Source of the DNA: Acanthamoeba lenticulata
Lineage: Eukaryota; Discosea; Longamoebia; Acanthamoebidae
Assembly: GCA_002179805.1 (NCBI GenBank)
Contig: NAVB01000005.1
Span: 1-64,000, forward strand
DNA: 64,000 nt
Direction: 5' to 3'
In this document: piece by piece, positions 11,142 to 24,601 of the stretch
Layout: the number at the start of each line of letters is the position of its first letter
Numbering within the stretch: the first letter of the stretch is position 1
The notes under the pieces: generated by a model
Database searches by the model: none
Told to the model about the DNA's origin: nothing
Seen by the model: only the letters and a program-made list of their open reading frames with translations
Position numbers and translations under genes: made by a program

Positions 11142-13627
11142 ATGCGCACACGCTACACCTCTTGCCTCTTCCTGCTTCTTCTTGTGGTGGTCGTGCTGCT
11201 TTCCTGTGTGGTAAGGGAAAGCGCTGGATCTCCGCTCGAAGAGTACCATCGATGGACGCTCAAGCGACAAGCGCGCCAGGCCGCTCTCCACACGGCAGAC
11301 AAGCGGACTTCATCCTCCTCTGCCTGCCCCGTCCACCCCTCGCCCATTCCCCAAGCCCTGATCACGCAACGTGTACGCGCCGTTGGACGAGCGAGTATTA
11401 CTTTAGCTTTGGCTCGCTCACCAGGTGGAGCGAAAACGACAGGAATTGCCCACAAGACTGCGCGAAGCCACCAAGAAGATCGACGCCATGATCCAACGAG
11501 ACTTGGAGGCCCAGTCCGTGCGGGCAGCCTCGGCCGGCATCGTGTACGACCAGGAGCTCGTGTGGGGCAAGGGCTACGGTTTCATCGACCCTTCCTCTCC
11601 TTCTTCGTGCGATCGCCTCACCGTCCTCTTCCCCGGCCTCACTGCTTGTTGTTGGGACTTACCATCGGAGCGAAGCAGGGCCATTGACGCCAACACGATC
11701 TTCCGTGTGGGGTCAATCACGAAGCTCATCACGACCATCATGCTCTTCCAACTGCGCGACCAGGGCAAGCTCTCCCTTGATGATCCCGTCAGCGTATGTG
11801 AACCACAGCAGGGTCTCTGCAAGTATGTGAAAGGGACTCATGCGTTGCTGGTTGCAGAAATACGTGCCTGAGCTGACTTGGCCGACGACCTTTGCCAACA
11901 ACCCGGGCCTCACGTGGCGCGCGTTGGCTGGACAAGTCAGGTACGGCTGACAAGCTGAGAGCGCATCGTCGTACCAGGACTCACGTGCAAGCTTGTGCAG
12001 CGGCCTGACTGGGGCGATGCCGTGCAACTTCATGACGATCTGGGAGCCGATCTTTGGCGACGCCTGCGACATCTCCAACGCCGAGGCATGGAAGCGCATC
12101 GTAGCAGAACCGGTACGATGATGACTTGTACCATCAAGGTCAACACTGAGACTCACCTTCTCTGCCAGCCCACGGTGCCCATGTGGGTGGAGCCGCACTA
12201 CGCCGATTCGTCCTACGCCATCATCGGCCGCGCCCTCGAGTCCGTGGTGGGCATGTCTTGGGAGGACTACTTGAGTCTGCACATCTTTAAACCGCTCGGT
12301 ATCGAGCTCCACACCGGCATGTGTCCCACGCGAGTGGCCACTCACACGATAAACGACGACAGGGATGGACAGCACGTTCGTCACCTACGACGGCTGGTCC
12401 GAGATGGCGAAAAGGGTCCCACCGGGGATGATCGGCAACACGACGCTGCCGTCCTTTGACGCGCACGTCGACCTGCGATGGGCCCGTCCCACGGGCAACG
12501 TATGTACCCATTTCCTTTGGAGATTGACTGGCACAAGTGGTTAAGAGCGGCGCTGTTTGGTTTGGTTTTGACCAGGTCTACTCCACGCTGAGCGATCTGG
12601 CCAAGCTGGTCTCTGTGTTTATGGTGGGCCAGGGCGAAAGCAAGAACGCGCTTGGCCTGTACTCGAGCACGCTGCGCGAGATGATGACCGTCTCTTTCAT
12701 CAATGACGACCAAGTGCGCAGCTCCTTCTTCCGTGATGTGGTACATCAGCAAGCGCTGCCGGGCTCACTCACACCTTTGGCAGATCTCTGGCTATGCGTT
12801 CCCCTTTGAGGTTCGGCACACACGATTCTACGATGACAACATGCCGGCTTACTGGGTCCGGGGCAAGGGCGGCGTCACGCCAGGCTACTACTGCAACTTG
12901 CTCCTCCTGCCCGAGATGAAGACTGGTACGCGTTCTCACGAACAAGATGAAATGGTCTTATGGTGACAGCGAATGAATGGGTTGTTGCATGTTCCATAGC
13001 CATGATCCTCCTGAGCACCGGGGCGGCGCTTTCCACCGATCCGCTGACGGTGCTCGTTCCGGCCATGGAGCAGACCTTGTGGGAGCTTCAACCGCTCCCC
13101 TACAACCCGGGCAATCTCACTGCCTATGGCGGCACCTACCTCGCTCCGGCCTTCTTAGGGTAGGGACATTCCTTCCCTCTCTGACCGTCAATCACTAATG
13201 ATCCTCTGCATGTACTCCAGGTTGATCGAGGGCAACATCACCGTCTGGCCAGACCTGGCCAACGCGAGACTGAACTTGTCAGTTTCCATTGGCAGTACGT
13301 TTTGCTGAAACCTTCAACCTGCGGCCACGGCTACGGGTCACTTGCTCACGTTCGCGGCCTGATTGACCTGCAGGCGTGGCCACTGGCGGCTTCAACTTTG
13401 GGCACTTCTCCGCCGTATGGGCAGACGACAACACGTTCCGCGTGCTGGGCTCCTCTACAGGAAACTGCCTTGACATTGAAGCCGGCTTTACCAACGCGCT
13501 AGTGCACTTCAAGATGGGCGATCCCTCGTGGTTTGGCGGCCCCTCGCGCGTCCTTTCGCTGGCCGTAGCCGTTGACCCCTTCTACGGCTGGGTCTTCACG
13601 AAACACCTGCAACAATTTTGTAATTAA
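11142..13627 (+). CDS. Secreted or membrane-anchored beta-lactamase-related serine hydrolase
   Basis: Serine hydrolase of the class C beta-lactamase / penicillin-binding-protein / LACTB-like superfamily. The ATG at 11142 opens a strong hydrophobic N-terminus (LFLLLLVVVVLLSCVV), so it acts outside the cytosol or in the lysosome. The nucleophile motif SxxK is seen in FRVGSITKLITT, a YxN-like element in YADSSYAIIGRALESVVG, and a KTG-like stretch in VRGKGGVTPGYYCN. The C-terminal ~150 residues form an extra beta-rich region (YGGTYLAPAFLG, TGGFNFGHFSAVWADD), as in eukaryotic LACTBL1-like proteins. About ten short introns. The stop lies 26 bases from that of the convergent amidohydrolase gene. The family includes esterases and peptidases, so the substrate is open. 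Confidence 0.85.
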
Positions 13628-13653
13628 TTAATTTCGTCTTGATTTAATCGCGG

Positions 13654-16376
13654 TCACTGCACGCGATGACGCTGGTAAAGCACACGGCCACCCACGATGG
13701 TGGCCTCCACATGCGTGGTCCAGAGGTGGACCGCAGCCGCTCGTGGCTTCATGGTGCCCACATCGGCCTGGGTAATGTCGCGGTCCAGTAGCACGAGGTC
13801 GGCAAGCATGCCTTCCCGGATGCGGCCCTTCTTGCTCTCTTCAAACGACGCGTAGGCGCCTGCGCATCACCCCATCAGGCTTGTGAGCTTCCAAAAGACG
13901 CCAAGACCATTGGCTCGAGCGCACCCTGAACGGTGAAGGCCCGCAGCGCTTCCTGCACGGTGATCTTCTGCTCCGGCACCCACCCATCTTGCCAGTCGGC
14001 GCGCTCGGCATCCTGGGCGGAAGCGCTGGTGTGTAAATGCGGGCTCTCGTGTGCTTGCATGTGGTTGGGCCGACGCACCTCAGCACCTTGCTTCTGGTTT
14101 TGCTGCTGCTGCTGCTGGATGTCGAGGTCCTCGATTTGTTGGATCGTGAGCCGCGTGGCCGCGGCGCCGATGCCCATCATGGGCACCGGCGGAGCCACGA
14201 ACCAGTCGCTTCCAAACGCCAGCGTCACGTTCTTGTCGAGCAGCGAACGGAACGGCCAAGCCTGCACAGCGCAGCACAAGTCAGTTGCCTGATCAAGTCG
14301 GCCGGCGCTGTGTTCGTACCTCTTGCGTGCGGGCGGGGCCGAGGACTTTGTCGGCCCACCGGCCGTCGTCGCTGACGTGGAAGGGCTGCATGGAGGCGAT
14401 GACGCCCAGCTCGGCAAGGCGCCGCTGGTCGTCCTCCCTGTGCTCAGCTCCGCGCATGAGAACATAGGACATGCAAAGAGAGAAGCTGGATGACGAACTT
14501 GAGGTGTTGGGCGTGCTCGATGCGCAGCCGGCGGTCCTGCTTGCCGTTGGCCTGGATGAGCCGCTCGTAGGCGTCGAGCAAAAGGTGGTTCGCCTTGTCC
14601 CCGATGGCGTGGATGGACAGCTGCAGGCCCGCCCTGTTCGTCGCCGGTTGCATCCCATGTCAGTCAGCCATCATCTCTGCACGAACCCCGAAAGGGGCGG
14701 CGGGAAAGACGAACTTGTCGGCGCCCAGCGTCCAGTTGCTCAGCTCCTCCTCTGTGACGAGCATCAGGCTCGTGTCTGACGCGACACCACAAGGGCCCAT
14801 GAGCAATTCAGTTCAACAACAGACAGTAACGACAATGCAGGACCGCCTGCAGCGCACCAATCTCGGGTGTGTCGGCAAAGGGTTCGAACATGTAGGCCGT
14901 GTGGGACCCCAGCGACCCGTCCACGAACGCCTGGGCCATCGGGCATCAGACCACCACCATCTCGAGGGCTCCTCCAAGGGAGAGCGCGTACCTTGAGGTT
15001 GCCCATCCGAAGCCAGTCGTCGCCCCACGTGCGCTGCTCGACCGGGACGCCTGCAGCGCACGCGCGTGAGTCAAATCAGAGGCGTCAGCTCAGCTTTGTT
15101 GGCGGTCAAGAAAGATGATCCGCTGAATCTGCGCACCAACGCGCTGCTTCTCTGCGGCGAGCTGCTCCCACTCGGAAAGGGGGACAGCCGCATAGATGCG
15201 CGTTCGCAGGGCCTTGCGCTGCCAGGCCCTGTTCACACCGCAACATGCGCGCCACCCCACGGCCCTGCGTGAGGAATCGGCCCAGAAGCCACCAAGCAGA
15301 AATGAGATGAGGAGCACTCTGAGCGCGCACCGGCGGAAGACGGCGATGTCGTCCCACGAGTACGACATGTGGTGGACCGAAGTGACGCCGTGCTGGAGCA
15401 CATGCGACATGGCCGCCTCGAGGCAGGCATCTGTGAGGGCATGCGAGCGCACGAGGAGATTGTGAGTCGCGTGCGCAGCGGATCACTGCAGTGGCTCGCG
15501 CGGGTGACACTCTCGATGACCTTCCTCCTCTTCAGAGGGCTTGGGGATGACGGCCCACATCAGCTCCATGGCCCTGTCCTTGAGAATGCCCGTCGGCTCG
15601 CCCGTGCGCGGGTCCCTGCAATCGTGGGCGGTCACCCTTGTCAGCCACGCACGAGCCCGGACAAGTACAAGACGTCACGTGCCTAACGATGGTGCCGCCC
15701 GGGACCTCGGGCGAGTGTCGCGTGATGTTGGCCGCCGCGAGGGCCTTGCCGTTGGCCAGGCACATGTGTCCGTCGAGCCGGCACACAAACACAAAGTGGT
15801 CGGGCGTCGCGGCGTCGAGCCACTCGCGCGTGGGCAGCTCGCCGCCCCATCGCTCGTGGTCCCAGTCCCCTTGCCGGATCCACGCCCCGGGAGGCCGCGT
15901 GCTGGCGTGCAGGGCGATGCGCTCGGTGAAGCTGGCGCGGGAGGACACGTCCCGGAGCTGCACCGACGCGAGGCCGCAGCCGCTGATGAGGAAGTGGACG
16001 TGGCAGTCGATGAAGCCGGGCACCACCAGCATCCGTCCCTCTCCGTCCAGCTCCTGTTGTGTAGTTGTGCGGTTGAGTGCAGTCGCATGAAGGTTTTGAG
16101 GAAGAAGAAGAGACAAACCTGGCGCTCTGGGAAGGCCGAGAGGTGGCGCTGCATCGCGGGAGAAGACTCGAGCCCAACCGCAACGATCAAATCATCGACC
16201 ACCAAGATTGAATCGGCGGCTTCCTCTACATTTGGTCCGTCGCCGGTCCAAATCTTTGCGTTGCGAATGAGGAGGGCCGAGCGCGGCTCGTCGGCGGAAG
16301 GAGACGTCAGCACGAGGTACATGCCCACCAGCACCGCGAAGCCGAGGATGAGCACATGTCCCTCAGAGTGCGCCAT
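13654..16376 (-). CDS. Amidohydrolase family 3 (YtcJ-like) enzyme, membrane-anchored
   Basis: Metal-dependent amidohydrolase. The ATG at 16376 begins a signal-anchor (VLILGFAVLVGMYLVLT), then LLIRNAKIWTGDGP, the start of the beta-sandwich typical of the superfamily. Metal-binding HxH is in DCHVHF. Further signatures are DGHMCLANGKAL, LQHGVTSVHHMSYSW, RRLRIEHAQHLKF, the catalytic aspartate in AFGSDWFV, and the C-terminal sandwich ADLVLLDRDITQ ... EATIVGGRVLYQR. A short poly-Gln insertion sits after the FGSDW motif. Eight or more exons. Most members are bacterial and substrates are diverse (N-substituted amides, formamides). The substrate here is unknown. Confidence 0.88.
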
Positions 16377-16544
16377 CAGCGGCCAACTGCAGAGGAAGGG
16401 GGGAGAAGAAGGAGCAGAAGAAAGAACTCTGCTCGAGTGACCGAGGCCCCGGGAGGAGACCTCCGGAGCGGCACTTGCCGCACGGCGTGCACCAATAGGC
16501 TGACAATCTTTTTATTCGCTCGTGCCGTTGTCGTGGATGACCGA

Positions 16545-17968
16545 CTACAGCTTGTAGTACATGTTGGGTTGAAAGTGGAGCTCCTCCAGAAACTGGAGGG
16601 CGAGCTTCTTGAACGGCTTCGGGCCGCACACCAACACGAACGGGTCGTTCCTGTCCGCCGCTGTGCGCGGCTCGCTGCTGGCATCGACGCCCGAGGCTGG
16701 GGGCAGCGGCAGGACTTGCTCGAGCATGTCTCGCGTGATTCGTCCCCTCAGCTGGTAAGGCGACGTGTGCGGACCCCAGCTCTCGGATCGCGGCTGCGCG
16801 CAAGGGCGGGGGACGACCCGTCAGCAATTCGACGAGAGGCAAGACAGAATAGAAGAGGAGGGCACGCACCTGGCTGAGCAGGAAATAGATGGTGAGTCGC
16901 GAAGGGTGGGCCTCCCAGAGCTCCTCGAGCTCTTTGCGCAACAGGATGTCTTCTTCGTGTCGATTGGCGTAGAGGAGGGTCAAGTGCGTGTCGTTGGCCT
17001 CGGCATTGTAAAGCACGGACCGCATAACCTGTACAAGTTCAACTTCTTCGATGAGCACGAGCCCTCTACAAAACAGAAGAAGGAGAAGACAGGCCTTCAA
17101 CGTACGCTAATCATGGGGGCCAGGGCTGTGCCAGCGGTGACGATGCCGATGCGCTTGTGTCGCAGGTGAATCTCGGGCAAGTTCACCTTGGCGTGCTTGT
17201 CTCGGTCGGAGAGCTGCAGCTCCACCGTATCGCCCTCCTTGCGAGAATGCAGAAGGTCGCTTAGCCCGAATGAGTTGTAGCGCTTTATCATCACTTCAAT
17301 GTGGTGGTCCTGCACGATTCAGGCTATGGTTGAGCAAGATGAAGGTAAGCAAACGGAACGGACGAGTCATACGTCTTCTGGCGAGGATGCCTTATCTGGA
17401 GCAGGGAAGCGGCGCAGGATGGTGTAGGGTCGCCGCTTCACCAGTTCTGTGGTTGTTGGGTCGTGCGGCAGCGGCGGCAGGGTTGCCTTCACCCTGATGT
17501 GCCCCACTGCAGAGATGATGAAGATTAGGAATGAATTGAAGTACTGTGACCTGTGTGGCGGTACGCACCTGGACCGGGCAGGTTGCGGAGGAGGTGAGCA
17601 TGCTCTGGTGGCGCTTCGAGGCGGAAGAGCTTGGTATCAGGCGATATGGGCACGGCGGAAGCGATCTTGAAGGGGAGGTAAGGGCCCTCGTCTCCCTTTT
17701 CCTTCAGTTTCTTTTTCTCCAACCTCTTCTGGTCGCGTGCTTCCTGCTCGGGCACGTTGGCCTCCGGCGCGCTGGCCTGGTTGTCCTTCACGGTCTGTGT
17801 CGCTGCTTCACTGGTGCTCAGCATTGTCGTCTCGGCGTTCATCGTTTGTGCAGGCGTGCTTGCAGCTGTGTGGTGGCGGAGAAAAGTGTACACGGGGCGG
17901 GAGGCGGCGAAAGAGCAGTCGAACGAAAAGTGTGGGCGTCTGGGCAGCAAGAAGCGATTCAAGCGCAT
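16545..17968 (-). CDS. Cytochrome-b5-reductase-like FAD/NAD(P)H oxidoreductase
   Basis: Ferredoxin-reductase-fold flavoprotein that passes electrons from NAD(P)H through FAD to an acceptor such as cytochrome b5. The ATG at 17968 opens an Arg-rich N-terminus (MRLNRFLLPRRPHFSF), suggesting mitochondrial targeting. A charged linker (EQEARDQKRLEKKKLKEK) follows, then the FAD-binding motif RRPYTIL, the NAD-binding loop IVTAGTALAPMISV and CGPKPFKKLALQF near the C-terminus. It ends in NMYYKL at 16545. About six exons. Compared with NQO-type or nitrate reductases no extra domains are seen, so b5 reductase is the simplest assignment. Confidence 0.85.
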
Positions 17969-17993
17969 TAGGCCCTTTTGCAGCTCGATTGGC

Positions 17994-18001
17994 TATTTAT
18001 A
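17994..18001 (-). promoter_or_regulatory. TATA-box-like TATAAATA
   Basis: Read on the minus strand, TATAAATA lies 26 bases upstream of the start codon at 17968, followed directly by GCCAAT. The spacing implies a very short 5' leader if it is the TATA box. Assigned from sequence and position only. Confidence 0.45.
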
Positions 18002-18226
18002 GGTGGCTCCGAGGCCGTTCGAAGAAGGTCCGAGCCAGGGCATCACAGTCCTTCTATGGCAACTGGCCCGCCGAAGAATTGACGCTAGCCCATTTTCGCC
18101 ACGTGGAAAGATGCCATTGGTTATCTTACGCCCGAGGAAAATTCAGAAAAGAACATGCGATTGGACCAGGTAAATCCCCGAGGAAAATTGTTTATGAATT
18201 ATAAAATACACGTTACGTGACCCCGT

Positions 18227-21130
18227 TTAGCTGTAGGGATGGTAAAGTATTCCCTTGATCAAGGGCGTCACACCGGGCTGGGCGTTGGTCCTCTGGCAGT
18301 ATTGGTCATGAATGCCCTCGGCCACCATCCGGATGCTCAGATGCACATTGTGCCCTACACGCCAAGTAACAAAAAGACGTACACAGGTGAGGTCCACTTG
18401 CGCAGGACAAAGAGTGCGCACTTCACGCGTACCGGCGCCTTTGCCTGTCTCGAACACCATCACCTTGTGCTCTTGGCTAAAGGCCTGTTAAAGAGGGGAG
18501 AGGGTTGGGGTTAGCCTCAGCACGTGGTGGTGGAGCATTGTGTACAGAGAGGAAAAGAGTACCTGAGTCTGCTCCCGGCTGACGAGAGGCGAAGGGACGT
18601 CGTAGTGGGTGCCCACCACCACGACCGGCAAGTTCTCCGAGAACCTACCAGGCCACTAAGGTGAGCCTGGTGTAAAAACAAAGGACAAGTCCCTCTGGAA
18701 TAGAGGAGCAGGCATCGTGGCGGTACCGGCGCACGTCAGAGAGCCAGAGGTGGAGGTTGGTGAACGAGTTGACATCGTTGGACGAGTAGAAGATGATCAC
18801 TCCATTCATCCCCCGGTAGGGCGACTTGCCCCTGTTGGTGCTCCTCGCCAAGCCCTGGTGCCGGCACCGGGTCAGTCCAACCGTTCTCACCCGAGGGTTG
18901 AGGTGGGGAGTGTACCAACTCGTAGATGTGCAATGTGACCTGCTTGTCATGCAGGAAGATTGTTCGGTCCATCTGGTGAAGGTTTAGGTTGATCGATTGG
19001 TCGATTAGTTGGTTTAACAGCAAAGCTTTCGGCGTGCCAGGTAAGGGCCAAACGGTACCGAAGTCGCCTCATCCAGCTTGCCCTTGGGGGCGCGCCCCAT
19101 AAACTGGGTGAGGAACTGCGTCTTTCCGACTGACGCGTCACCCACGAGCAGGATCTTTGCCGCAAGGTCAGCTTTTTCGTTGAGCCTGATGAACGAGAGG
19201 AACACAGGGCTTGAGTTCAGCATTGCGCGAAAACATCCAACGGTCAAGAAGAGGGATGAAAAAAGGACGTACGGTGACGTGGAGAGCCACTCCTTCCATC
19301 GGCCCTTATACCAGTCGCCCACGAGCTCCTTGTAGGAGAACTCGTCTGTCTTTAGCCGCACTGTACAGTTCGCCAACAATGAAGCGTTAATGAACGAAAA
19401 GTTTCATACGGCCAGGTCAGGCACGCACCGGCTTGAATGCGTGGGTGCTGGTCCCAGACCCGCTTCCACAGCGCATCGTGTGAGCACGCTCGCGCAAACG
19501 ACGAACAAACCTACAGACGCGCAGGGAATAGGGAAGGAATGAAAAGAATGCGGGATGAAGCCAATAAAAAAGAAGCTAAAATTGCAGCAGGTACCTGCAT
19601 CATGTTGCACCAATCGCGAACCGTGAGGTAGGAGCAAATGTGGAGGAAGAGTATTTCTGGGAGGCCCTTGATGCCTGAGAGTGTGCATCACGACAGCACC
19701 ACAAAGGAGGGAATGGTTGAGTGACTCCTCGCGCAAGACCGAGACGAGGAAGGATGAACCCGACATACCACGCAGGAAAGTGTGCAAGTAGGAGGCATGG
19801 GGATGGTAGAGCGACGCCAGGTCGAAGCTGTTGCCTCGTTCGGACTCGGCGTACGGGTCGGCTCCCTAGATTTGATTGACCGATTGGTGAAGCTGCCAGG
19901 CCCATGGCTCATGATGGCTGGTGTACCTTGTATAGGAGGTAGCCGATGGCATCCAACTTGCCGGACTTGACCGCGCAGTGTAGCGGTGTTTCTCCAAACC
20001 TGTGGAGGATCCAAAGAGAAGGAGACGTGAGGATGACGAGCCACGAGGACGAAGGAGCAATCACAAGGAGAGTTACTTGTTGGTGACATGCAGGTCGGCC
20101 CCCTTCCGCACAAAGGCTTTGATCTTGTGTACATCGCCTGTCGCACAGACGTCGTGCAGCGGAGTGATCCCGTGTGCGTTTGCCTGCACGCGCTTATTGT
20201 AAGTGCTTCCTTCCCATCAACCAAGAGGGAAGGGTGGGATCTCCATACCAGGCTCACCATGGCACCTGCCCTAACGAGGAGGAAAAACACTTCCTCCCAC
20301 AGTTCATTTTCTTCGTCGCTCAGCGTTGTGTGCCTGCGTGAGGAAGTGGGCCTTTGTGTCAGCCTCACCTTGGCTAATTGATCCTTCCATTTCGCATTCA
20401 ATTTTGTTTGCAATTTTCAAAATCGAGATTTGAAGACAATCTCGCGAACAACGTACCTGGCCAGGTAATGCAGCGGACTTGAGCCACTTCCATTAGCACA
20501 GTTGACGTTGATTGTGCCAGTGCCCTCCACAAGAAGCGTTTTTGTTGCCACAAGGTGGCCGTTGGCCACGGCGCAATGGAGGGGAGTCCACTGCTTATCG
20601 TCGAGTGCGTTCGGGTCAGCACCCATGTGCAGCAATTCCCGCACTTGGTCGCTGCTGCCGTTGGTGCAAGCGACGTGAAGGCACGTTTGTCGGTGCTCGT
20701 CGTAGTCGTTGATGTTCGGGTAGAAATAGACCACCGGGCCGCCAGGCGGAGACGCGTTCGGCGGTGCAACGGCGTGGCGCATTGAGAGAGGCGAAGAAGG
20801 TGATGGGGAAGAGGAAAGAGGAGGAGAAGGAGTTGCTGAGTGTTCATCCTGAGAGAACAGATGTTTTGGCTTGAGCGCCTTCTTCTTCAGCAGCTCGCGG
20901 AAACGCTTCAAGTCGTTGGTTTTGAAGGCCTGAACAAGAGCGATGTTCTCCTTCTGCAGTCGCCATTTATGCAAGTGGTGCGCACCCGGCCTTGGTGGGG
21001 AAGAAGGCGGCGTGGTTGAGTGAGCTCTCGTTATTCCAGAGCCCGACGTTGGCGAAACATCCTCCCGGCTCTTTTTCTTGTGCACAGCCGAGTTGATAGA
21101 GTTGAGCGAGCGACGTAGGCTGAAGCTCAT
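18227..21130 (-). CDS. Ankyrin-repeat / F-box / degenerate Ras-Rab-like GTPase fusion protein
   Basis: Fourteen exons join in phase. They run 21130-20457, 20333-20258, 20183-20077, 19999-19927, 19865-19769, 19674-19595, 19510-19429, 19360-19273, 19185-19059, 18972-18916, 18854-18727, 18644-18563, 18484-18433 and 18354-18227. Ankyrin repeats come first (RQTCLHVACTNGS, QWTPLHCAVANGH, HGITPLHDVCATGDV, FGETPLHCAVKSGK). Then comes an F-box (GLPEILFLHICSYLTVRDW ... DALWKRVWDQHP). The C-terminal small-GTPase-like domain has an intact P-loop (LLVGDASVGKT), but the DxxGQ motif is replaced by IYELGLA, NKxD by THYD and the SAK loop by ETGKG. A substrate-recognition (ankyrin) and SCF-recruitment (F-box) role with a nucleotide-binding-impaired GTPase is inferred. 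The ATG at 21130 is the first in frame. Confidence 0.85.
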
Positions 21131-21323
21131 GCTCCACAACTTTCAGCTTGACAAGTATACTAAATCTTTCGGGGGCACAGCGAAAATAAAAACTCGTTGG
21201 GCCCGGGTGTGGGAACGTGCAACGACCAGTCGGCGGCGCTGCGATGTGCAACCGTGGTGGTGCTGTGTGTTCATTTGTTTTTTTACCAAATCCCATTAAT
21301 TGTCCCAACGGGCCTTCCCTCCA

Positions 21324-23072
<1,749 letters not shown>

Positions 23073-23267
23073 TTTAGCCACCTAGGCCACTCGCCCAAGA
23101 TCTTGCTCCGCAAACTTGTGAACTGCGAAACTCGTTCCGTAGCCACACCCAAAACTGGATTCGTCTTGTCTTGGCTTCCCTGCCCACCAAGAAGGAAAAG
23201 AAGAGAAAACCTTAAAAACAACACAGCCCACCCCAACCAGTAAGGCAGCCAGCCTTTTCAGGTCTAC

Positions 23268-23979
23268 ATGTCGTGGCGCCCGGCAACGCCTGAGGTGGCA
23301 CGGCTTGCGAGCCAGAAACCAGCAGCACCAAGCGCTGCACAACAAACAACACCGGTGGTGCCTTCTAACGGGACCGGTCGCCGACCGACTTTGCTCCAAG
23401 TATTGCGCAACGAGCAGTTGCTGGAGCACTTCATCAAATTCCTCAAGAAGACCCGCTCAGTGGAGAACGTGTTCTTTTGGTAGCTCCCCACACCAGTACC
23501 ATTAGACACACCCTTTTATTGCTGACCACAAGCCTCGTTGCGCAGGCTGGACGTGGAGGCCTTTCGTGGACTGACGCGAGAAGAGGACATATGGAACCAA
23601 GCACGCAGCTTGTGTGTAAAGTACATTGAAGATGGTTCACCGCTCGAAATCAACGTGGACAGCGAGTATAGGGCGGTGGTGTTGGAGGAACTTGCCACCA
23701 TAGGTACCGGTCACTCATTCAGACATTCACCCAATGGTAGTTCACCCAAGCTTACCAACTTACGGCCCTGTGCGATGGTGTGCAGGGCCTGGTGAGGCTG
23801 CCGCACACCGCAACATATTTGATGAGGCACAGGAACAAGTGACCATCCTATTGCAAGATAGCTTGTATCAACGATTCTTACAGGTACGCACCGATGTGAG
23901 TCTAAGAACTTGGTGCTGACTGGCAAATTGACAGAGCGAGGAGGGGGAGGAGATGCTCAGCCAGGTGCCCCCACCCTGA
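23268..23979 (+). CDS. Small RGS-domain protein
   Basis: GTPase-activating protein for heterotrimeric G alpha subunits, almost only an RGS domain. The ATG at 23268 opens a ~40-residue low-complexity N-terminus. The domain then runs LLQVLRNEQLLEHFIKFLKK, VFFW/LDVEAFRGL, AHRNIFDEAQEQVTILLQDS and LYQRFLQ. It ends at QVPPP, TGA 23977-23979. Four exons with phases checked (the ATI-G and LQ-S junctions restore frame). No membrane anchor or DEP domain is visible. It diverges from the SLC35-type gene with 195 bases between start codons. Confidence 0.9.
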
Positions 23980-24181
23980 TTGCCTCGGTCAGGTGCGGTC
24001 ACACCCATTGCTGGGTGTTGTGAAATTTCACGTGTCGGAGTTATCTTGTGCGCCTTCTTAAATATTAGTCAACTGAAATCTGGACGAATGTTGACTTTGA
24101 CACTGCGCCGGTGACTGGGTGCCGGCACAAAAACAATCGATAGAAGAGGCTTTTCATCTTCATCTTCCTTCTCTACAAAAC

Positions 24182-24489
24182 ATGGAGGTTGTGGACTTCG
24201 TGCTTGTCCCCACCCAAAAGTTCGCCAAGGACTCGTACCACCTTGTGAAGCGATGCACCAAGCCCGATAAGAAGGGTGCGTGAGCTTTTGCATCGACTTA
24301 GTGCCAATCATTCAGATTAGCTTGTGTTGCGCCGTTGTAGCGGCTGTTGACCCCTTTTGTTTTGTCTTCATCACAGAGTTCATGAAGATCGCACTCGCCA
24401 CCGCTGTGGGCTTCGCCATCATGGGCTTCATCGGCTTTTTCGTCAAGTTGATCCACATCCCCATCAACCACATCCTCATCGGAGGCTGA
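24182..24489 (+). CDS. SEC61G: Protein transport protein Sec61 subunit gamma
   Basis: Small tail-anchored subunit of the ER Sec61 translocon. Two exons give 68 residues: [20 protein letters not shown], then [11 protein letters not shown], and after the intron [20 protein letters not shown] with a membrane span ending [10 protein letters not shown]. Length and sequence match the family along its whole extent. The intron interrupts a GAG codon (K-K|E) and has GT-AG borders. It lies 112 bases upstream of the U11/U12 25K-like gene. Confidence 0.97.
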
Positions 24490-24601
24490 TTTTATGGACG
24501 ACATTACGTTAGAAATGAAATTTGGAGCGGGGATCAGTAAATAGAACACTTAACACTACCCCCGCGCACGGCTGTCAGCGTTTTTGCTCAATTGCCGCAG
24601 G

